The notes under the pieces were generated by a model that saw only the letters and a list, made by a program, of their open reading frames with translations, had not been told where the DNA came from and did no database searches. This document shows positions 15,641 to 19,400 of a DNA stretch of 19,400 nt, piece by piece (the first letter of the stretch is position 1; the number at the start of each line of letters is the position of its first letter). The stretch is from Rhodobacter sp. (GTDB taxonomy: Bacteria; Pseudomonadota; Alphaproteobacteria; Rhodobacterales; Rhodobacteraceae): assembly GCA_013824045.1 (NCBI GenBank), contig PNND01000354.1, positions 1 through 19,400 of the forward strand. Direction: 5' to 3'. Both the position numbers and the translations under genes were made by a program.

Positions 15641-16413
15641 GCGGGCTGCTTGCCGGACTCACGTGCCTTGTGACCGGCGCTGGCCAAGGGCTGGGCCGGG
15701 GCATTGCAGCCGAAATGGCGGCAGAGGGCGCGCATGTGGCGCTGATCGACCTGAACCCCGAGACCGTGGCAGAGGCGGCAGAGGCGATCGGCGCGGCCGG
15801 CGGGTCAGCGGAGGCGCATGCGCTGGATGTGACGGATGGCGCAGGCTATGCGGCGTTGGTGGAGACCCTTGCGGCACGGCGGGGGATCGACGTGCTGGTG
15901 AACAATGCGGGCATCAACCCGCCGCCGCGCAGCCTTCTTGACGATACGCAGCAGGATTGGGACCGAACGCTGGCCGTGAACCTTGAGGCCGTGTGGCGCG
16001 GATCGAAGCTGGTCGCGCCGCATATGGTGAGGGCGGGGCGGGGGCGGATCATCCATATCTCATCCGTGCAGGGCTTCGTTTCCAGCGGGATGTGTGGGTC
16101 CTACAACGCTGCCAAGGGGGGCGTGATCGGGCTGACGAAATCGATGGCGGTGGAATTGGCACCGCATGGCATCCTTGTGAATGCTGTGGCGCCGGGTTTC
16201 CTGCGCACGCCGATGGCGGTGGTGGACGGGGTGGACGAGACGGAAACCCCCGTCTTTCGTGACTGGTATGTCGGACAAGGGCGCATCCCCCTGCGGCGCG
16301 CGGGAGAGCCGGAGGATGTGGCGGGGACGGTGGTGTTTCTTGCCTCGCCCCTCTGCCGCTGGATGACGGGTCAGGTACTGGTGGTCGACGGGGGAATGAC
16401 CGCGACTTTCTGA
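15637..16413 (+). CDS. SDR-family oxidoreductase
   Basis: A 258-residue classical SDR from GTG 15637, which has GAGG 6 nt upstream and puts the Rossmann motif near the N-terminus. The frame is open to 15514, but the extra 41 residues are unlike SDRs and run through the palindrome and promoter. Motifs: TGAGQGLG (13-20), Asp38 suggesting NAD(H), NNAG (89-92), Ser143, Tyr156, Lys160, PG near 186 and a DGG C-terminus. It resembles gluconate 5-dehydrogenase/FabG-like enzymes; the substrate is unknown. It heads the operon with the solute-binding protein and permeases, so it probably oxidises the imported sugar or polyol. Confidence 0.88.
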   Translation: MSGLLAGLTCLVTGAGQGLGRGIAAEMAAEGAHVALIDLNPETVAEAAEAIGAAGGSAEAHALDVTDGAGYAALVETLAARRGIDVLVNNAGINPPPRSLLDDTQQDWDRTLAVNLEAVWRGSKLVAPHMVRAGRGRIIHISSVQGFVSSGMCGSYNAAKGGVIGLTKSMAVELAPHGILVNAVAPGFLRTPMAVVDGVDETETPVFRDWYVGQGRIPLRRAGEPEDVAGTVVFLASPLCRWMTGQVLVVDGGMTATF

Positions 16414-16449
16414 GTGAACAAAGCAACAAGACCAAACAGGGAGAACGAC

Positions 16450-17808
16450 ATGACGACGACCGCAAGACGCTCGCCCACTGGTGCCGGACTGATGGACCGC
16501 CGCCGACTGCTGCAGGCGGGGGCCGGGCTGGGGGCACTGACGCTGACCGGGGGACTGGCGGGGCGCGCGCTGGCGCAGACGCCCACGCTGGACATGTGGT
16601 GGTGGGGCGAGCAGGAACTGCCGGGGCTGCAGGCCTATCTGGACAAGGCCATCGCCGCCTTCGGCGAGGCGCAGGTGACGCCGATGCTGCAGGACACCGC
16701 CGTGGTGATCTCGCAGTTCCAGACGGCGGCGGCGGCGGGCGAACCGCCGGACCTGCAATATCTTTGGAACGGCATCTATCACATGGAAAGCGTCTGGCTG
16801 GGCTATCTGGCGCATCTGGACGGGCTGATGGATGCGGACCTTCTGGCCGCGTCGAACCATGGGCCGCTGTCGCGCTTTGACGGCCATGTCTGGCGGATGG
16901 GGTGGTACCCGCTGCCGATGCCTTGGTATTACAACAAGGACCTGTTCGATAAAGCGGGCCTGAACGCCGATGCGCCGCCCGCGACATGGGAAGAGTTGCT
17001 GGCCGCCTGCGAGGCGCTGAAGACCGCCGGGGTGGAACCCTTCGGCGGCGGGGTGCAGGACGGATACTGGGCAGAGTGGTACATCACGCATGGGCTGTCG
17101 CAGAACCTCGACAGCGTAGGGGATGCGGTCAATCTGTTCATCGGGGATTTGGATTTCCGCGAGCCTCGCTATCACCAGCATTGGGTGAAGCTGCAGGAAT
17201 TGCGCGATGCGGGCTTCCTGAACAAGGACATGGCGTCGCTGGGCCTCTATCCCGGCATCGACCTTTGCGTGAACGGGCAATTGGGCATCTGTTCGTCGAT
17301 CGGCACGCGGCTGCCCGCCGATGCCAAGACGACGAACGGGCGGATCGGTTGCATGGTGCTGCCCGTCTTCGGGCAAGGCGCATTGGCGGGGCGTCCGGTG
17401 GTGGACATGCAGGGCATGGGCATCGCGGCCGGGTCGGAGGCGAAGGAGGCGGCGGCGGCCTTCCTGAACTTCCTCAACGCGCCCGAACAATTGGCCAGCT
17501 TCTGGGATGCGACGGGATGGATTCCGGCAGCGTCGGGCTTTGACGACAGCGTGATTTCGGACCCATCGGTCAAGGATCTGTGGACGCGCTGGGGCAAGGG
17601 GAACAACATCACCAACATCACCAACCTGATGCCGGGCCAGTTCTATGAACAGGCGGCGATCCCCACGGGGCAAAACATCATCACGGCGGGGATGTCGGGC
17701 GAAGAGGCGGGCGAATTGGCCGCGCGGGTGGCGCAGGAATGGCGCGACTTCAACCCCGACCTTGTCGAGAAGTATCAGCAATGGGCAAGCGACCTGTCGA
17801 CCGGTTGA
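16450..17808 (+). CDS. ABC transporter solute-binding protein with Tat signal (family 1)
   Basis: A 452-residue protein from ATG 16450, with GGGAGAA about 6 nt upstream; a GTG at 16414 is possible but lacks a ribosome site. The N-terminus carries a twin-arginine signal (DRRRLLQAG, a hydrophobic stretch, then ALAQ). The mature part has the family-1 carbohydrate-binding layout: MWWWGEQELPGL at the start, PLPMPWYYNKDLFDKAGL, ATWEELLAACEALK and PEQLASFWDATGWIPA. Tat export is less usual than Sec for this family and suggests folding before export. It is likely to bind a sugar, oligosaccharide or polyol. A tandem ATCACCAAC repeat gives NITNIT near residue 386. Confidence 0.9.
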   Translation: MTTTARRSPTGAGLMDRRRLLQAGAGLGALTLTGGLAGRALAQTPTLDMWWWGEQELPGLQAYLDKAIAAFGEAQVTPMLQDTAVVISQFQTAAAAGEPPDLQYLWNGIYHMESVWLGYLAHLDGLMDADLLAASNHGPLSRFDGHVWRMGWYPLPMPWYYNKDLFDKAGLNADAPPATWEELLAACEALKTAGVEPFGGGVQDGYWAEWYITHGLSQNLDSVGDAVNLFIGDLDFREPRYHQHWVKLQELRDAGFLNKDMASLGLYPGIDLCVNGQLGICSSIGTRLPADAKTTNGRIGCMVLPVFGQGALAGRPVVDMQGMGIAAGSEAKEAAAAFLNFLNAPEQLASFWDATGWIPAASGFDDSVISDPSVKDLWTRWGKGNNITNITNLMPGQFYEQAAIPTGQNIITAGMSGEEAGELAARVAQEWRDFNPDLVEKYQQWASDLSTG

Positions 17809-17816
17809 TCCTTGGC

Positions 17817-17840
17817 GGGGCGGCCTGAACGGGCCGCCCC
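17817..17840 (+). terminator. Intercistronic hairpin between binding-protein and permease genes
   Basis: GGGGCGGCC (17817-17825) and GGCCGCCCC (17832-17840) form a perfect 9-bp stem with a 6-nt loop, 8 nt after the stop codon. There is no U-tract. Its position matches the ugpB-ugpA hairpin, which suggests a role in raising binding-protein yield over permease. Confidence 0.55.
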
Positions 17841-17866
17841 CTGCCCTGCCCCAACGGAAGCCCCGT

Positions 17867-18736
17867 ATGCGCCGCAACAGCCCGCTTGTTCCCTATCTCT
17901 TTGTCCTGCCGCTGATATGCCTGCTGGCCTTTGTCTTTGGCCTGTCGCTGATCCGGTTGGTGGAGTTCAGCTTCAAGCAGGTGCGGGGCATCGACGGCCC
18001 GTGGATCGGGCTGCGCAATTACGAACTGGTGCTGGGCCAGCCGCTGTTTTGGGAAAGCGTCGGCCATAACCTGAAGCTGTTCTTGACGATCCCGATCATG
18101 GTGGGGATCGCGCTGGCGCTGGCGCTGCTGCTCTATGAACGCCTGCCGGGGTGGCGCATCCACCGCACGATCCTGTTCCTGCCCTATATCCTTGCCATCC
18201 CGATCATAGCCGTGGTGATGAAGGAGATGTTTCAGTTTTCCGGCCCCGTGAATGCGGTGCTGACGGCGCTGACGCTGGATTTCATGGTGCTGGACTGGAT
18301 CGGGTCTGCCGATGTCGCGCTGTGGACGGTGATGGGTCTGATTGTCTGGCGTGAGACGGCGCTGGGGGTGATCCTGTTCCTGTCCCGCCTGATGGCGCTG
18401 GACGAAAGCCTGATCGAGGCGGCGCGGTTGGACGGGGCAAGCTGGCGGCAGCGGGCGTGGTTCGTGTTGATCCCGCAGATGCGCGGGGTGATCGAGTTTT
18501 TCGTGGTGATCAGCGCGATCACCATGCTGTCGGCGGTCTTTGCCTATGTCTATGTGATCGGCGGCGGGCGGGGTGGGCCCGGAACGGCCACGATGGTGAT
18601 CGAGCTTTACATCTTCAACGCGCTGATCCGCACCAGCCTGCCCGGCATTGCTGCAGCGGTCAGCGTGATGCTGTTTGCGGTGTCGCTTCTGCTGATCTGG
18701 GCGCTGTTCCGCGTGCGGCGGCGGGAGGAGGCGTGA
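17867..18736 (+). CDS. ABC sugar permease, MalF-like
   Basis: A 289-residue membrane protein from ATG 17867 with GGAAG about 7 nt upstream. The frame extends back to 17645, but that part lies inside the binding-protein gene. It has six hydrophobic helices and an EAA loop near residues 184-203 (EAARLDGASWRQRAW), both typical of CUT1 MalF/LacF-type permeases. It forms the channel with the downstream MalG-like permease. Its TGA shares one base with the next ATG (TGATG), so the two are translationally coupled. Confidence 0.92.
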   Translation: MRRNSPLVPYLFVLPLICLLAFVFGLSLIRLVEFSFKQVRGIDGPWIGLRNYELVLGQPLFWESVGHNLKLFLTIPIMVGIALALALLLYERLPGWRIHRTILFLPYILAIPIIAVVMKEMFQFSGPVNAVLTALTLDFMVLDWIGSADVALWTVMGLIVWRETALGVILFLSRLMALDESLIEAARLDGASWRQRAWFVLIPQMRGVIEFFVVISAITMLSAVFAYVYVIGGGRGGPGTATMVIELYIFNALIRTSLPGIAAAVSVMLFAVSLLLIWALFRVRRREEA

Positions 18737-19400
18737 TGCGGCTTCGCCCCCTGCCTCATCTGGCGCTGTCGGTTGCCTCGGCCATCGCGCTGATCCCCAC
18801 GCTCTTCATGCTGGTGACCGCGCTTAAGGCGCAGGAGGAGTATCAGGCCGACAAGACAGGCTGGCCCGATGCCTTCGTCTTCGACCATTTCCGCCAGATC
18901 CTGTTTGAAACGCCAATCTTCCTCTGGATGGCCAACAGCCTGATCCTCGTGGTGGGGTCGGTGGGCGTGTCGCTGGTCGTGGCCTGCCTTGCCGCCTATG
19001 CCATCGCGCGGATGGAGTTCCGGGGGCGGGACGCGCTCTTGACGATGTCGACCGCGCTGATGGCGGTGCCGCCTGTCGTGCTGATCGTGCCGTTGTTCGT
19101 GCTTTACACAAGGCTGGGGCTGATCAGCACCTATGGCGGGGCGATCATCATCTATGCGGGGCTGATCACGCCCTTTTCGGTCTATCTGCTGGTGACCTTT
19201 TTCCGGTCTTTGCCGCAGGAATTGATCGATGCGGCGGTGATGGATGGGGCGTCGCATCTGCAGATATTGCTGCGGGTGGTGCTTCCTTTGTCTCTGGCAC
19301 CTCTGCTGACTCTTGTGATCGTGAACGCGCTGTTCGTGTGGAACGATCTGCTGATGGCGGTGATCTTTCTGCAGGACGATGCGAAGAAGACGGTGATGGC
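18736..19400 (+). CDS. ABC sugar permease, MalG-like, truncated by window edge
   Basis: ATG 18736 opens a frame with no stop before the right edge (221 codons seen; the family is about 270-280). Helix 1 (about 10-30) is followed by a periplasmic stretch and the helix-2 block WMANSLILVVGS, typical of MalG. The EAA loop reads LIDAAVMDGASHLQILLRVV (about 171-190), near the expected place. Only the last helices are missing. No ATPase gene is seen for this transporter; it may lie just downstream or be shared with UgpC. Confidence 0.92.
   Translation, partial: MRLRPLPHLALSVASAIALIPTLFMLVTALKAQEEYQADKTGWPDAFVFDHFRQILFETPIFLWMANSLILVVGSVGVSLVVACLAAYAIARMEFRGRDALLTMSTALMAVPPVVLIVPLFVLYTRLGLISTYGGAIIIYAGLITPFSVYLLVTFFRSLPQELIDAAVMDGASHLQILLRVVLPLSLAPLLTLVIVNALFVWNDLLMAVIFLQDDAKKTVM

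Noticed and set aside
16060..17877. A 605-codon minus-strand frame opposite the second SDR and binding-protein genes
   Set aside because: It is antisense to genes with full motif sets and has no recognisable domain.

Overview
The window is high-GC, gene-dense alphaproteobacterial DNA, most likely from a member of the Rhodobacteraceae. This is inferred from the GC-rich codon use, the RTX protein with modules ending in FTEIEN-type sequence, the ugp/Tat solute-binding gene content and the many 1-4 nt stop/start overlaps. No RNA genes, CRISPR arrays or confident mobile elements were seen. Two genes run off the edges: an RTX protein at the left and an ABC permease at the right.

Layout. (1) Positions 1-1751, minus: a secreted-type RTX calcium-binding protein with two copies of a 153-residue module (68% identical by my ungapped count), C-terminus cut off. 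(2) 1752-2625: a long divergent gap with lower GC, a hairpin in the RTX leader and a cluster of TTGGCG hexamers. (3) 2626-3603, plus: a membrane-anchored LytTR-type DNA-binding regulator. (4) 3600-5917, minus: an exbB-exbD-exbD-tonB energy-transduction cassette with overlapping or nearly touching genes; one ExbD has Asn in place of the proton-carrying Asp. (5) 6093-7238, minus: an MltB-type lytic transglycosylase lipoprotein. (6) 7487-9105, plus: a TIM-barrel sugar-phosphate isomerase-like gene translationally coupled to a metallophosphodiesterase. (7) 9294-13623, plus: ugpBAEC, the sn-glycerol-3-phosphate ABC importer, preceded by a plausible PhoB box placed directly in front of a -10 element. 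(8) 13941-15478, minus: an SDR dehydrogenase followed by an IclR-family regulator. (9) 15593-19400, plus: a 15-codon leader ORF, a second SDR, a Tat-exported solute-binding protein and two ABC permeases (CUT1-like sugar transporter), the last one truncated. A perfect 16-bp palindrome lies between the two divergent SDR genes and is the obvious candidate IclR operator.

How the genes fit together. Units 6 and 7 read as a phosphorus-scavenging locus: the phosphodiesterase could release glycerol-3-phosphate from glycerophosphodiesters, and UgpBAEC imports glycerol-3-phosphate and its diesters. Units 8 and 9 read as a carbohydrate or polyol uptake and oxidation locus under local IclR control; its substrate cannot be read from the sequence. 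Units 4 and 5 are envelope functions, and units 1 to 3 may be a regulator/secreted-protein pair. Every gene family is recognisable; the less ordinary points are the Asp/Asn ExbD pair, the Pho-type promoter, the operator palindrome, the coupled leader ORF and the duplicated module in the RTX protein.
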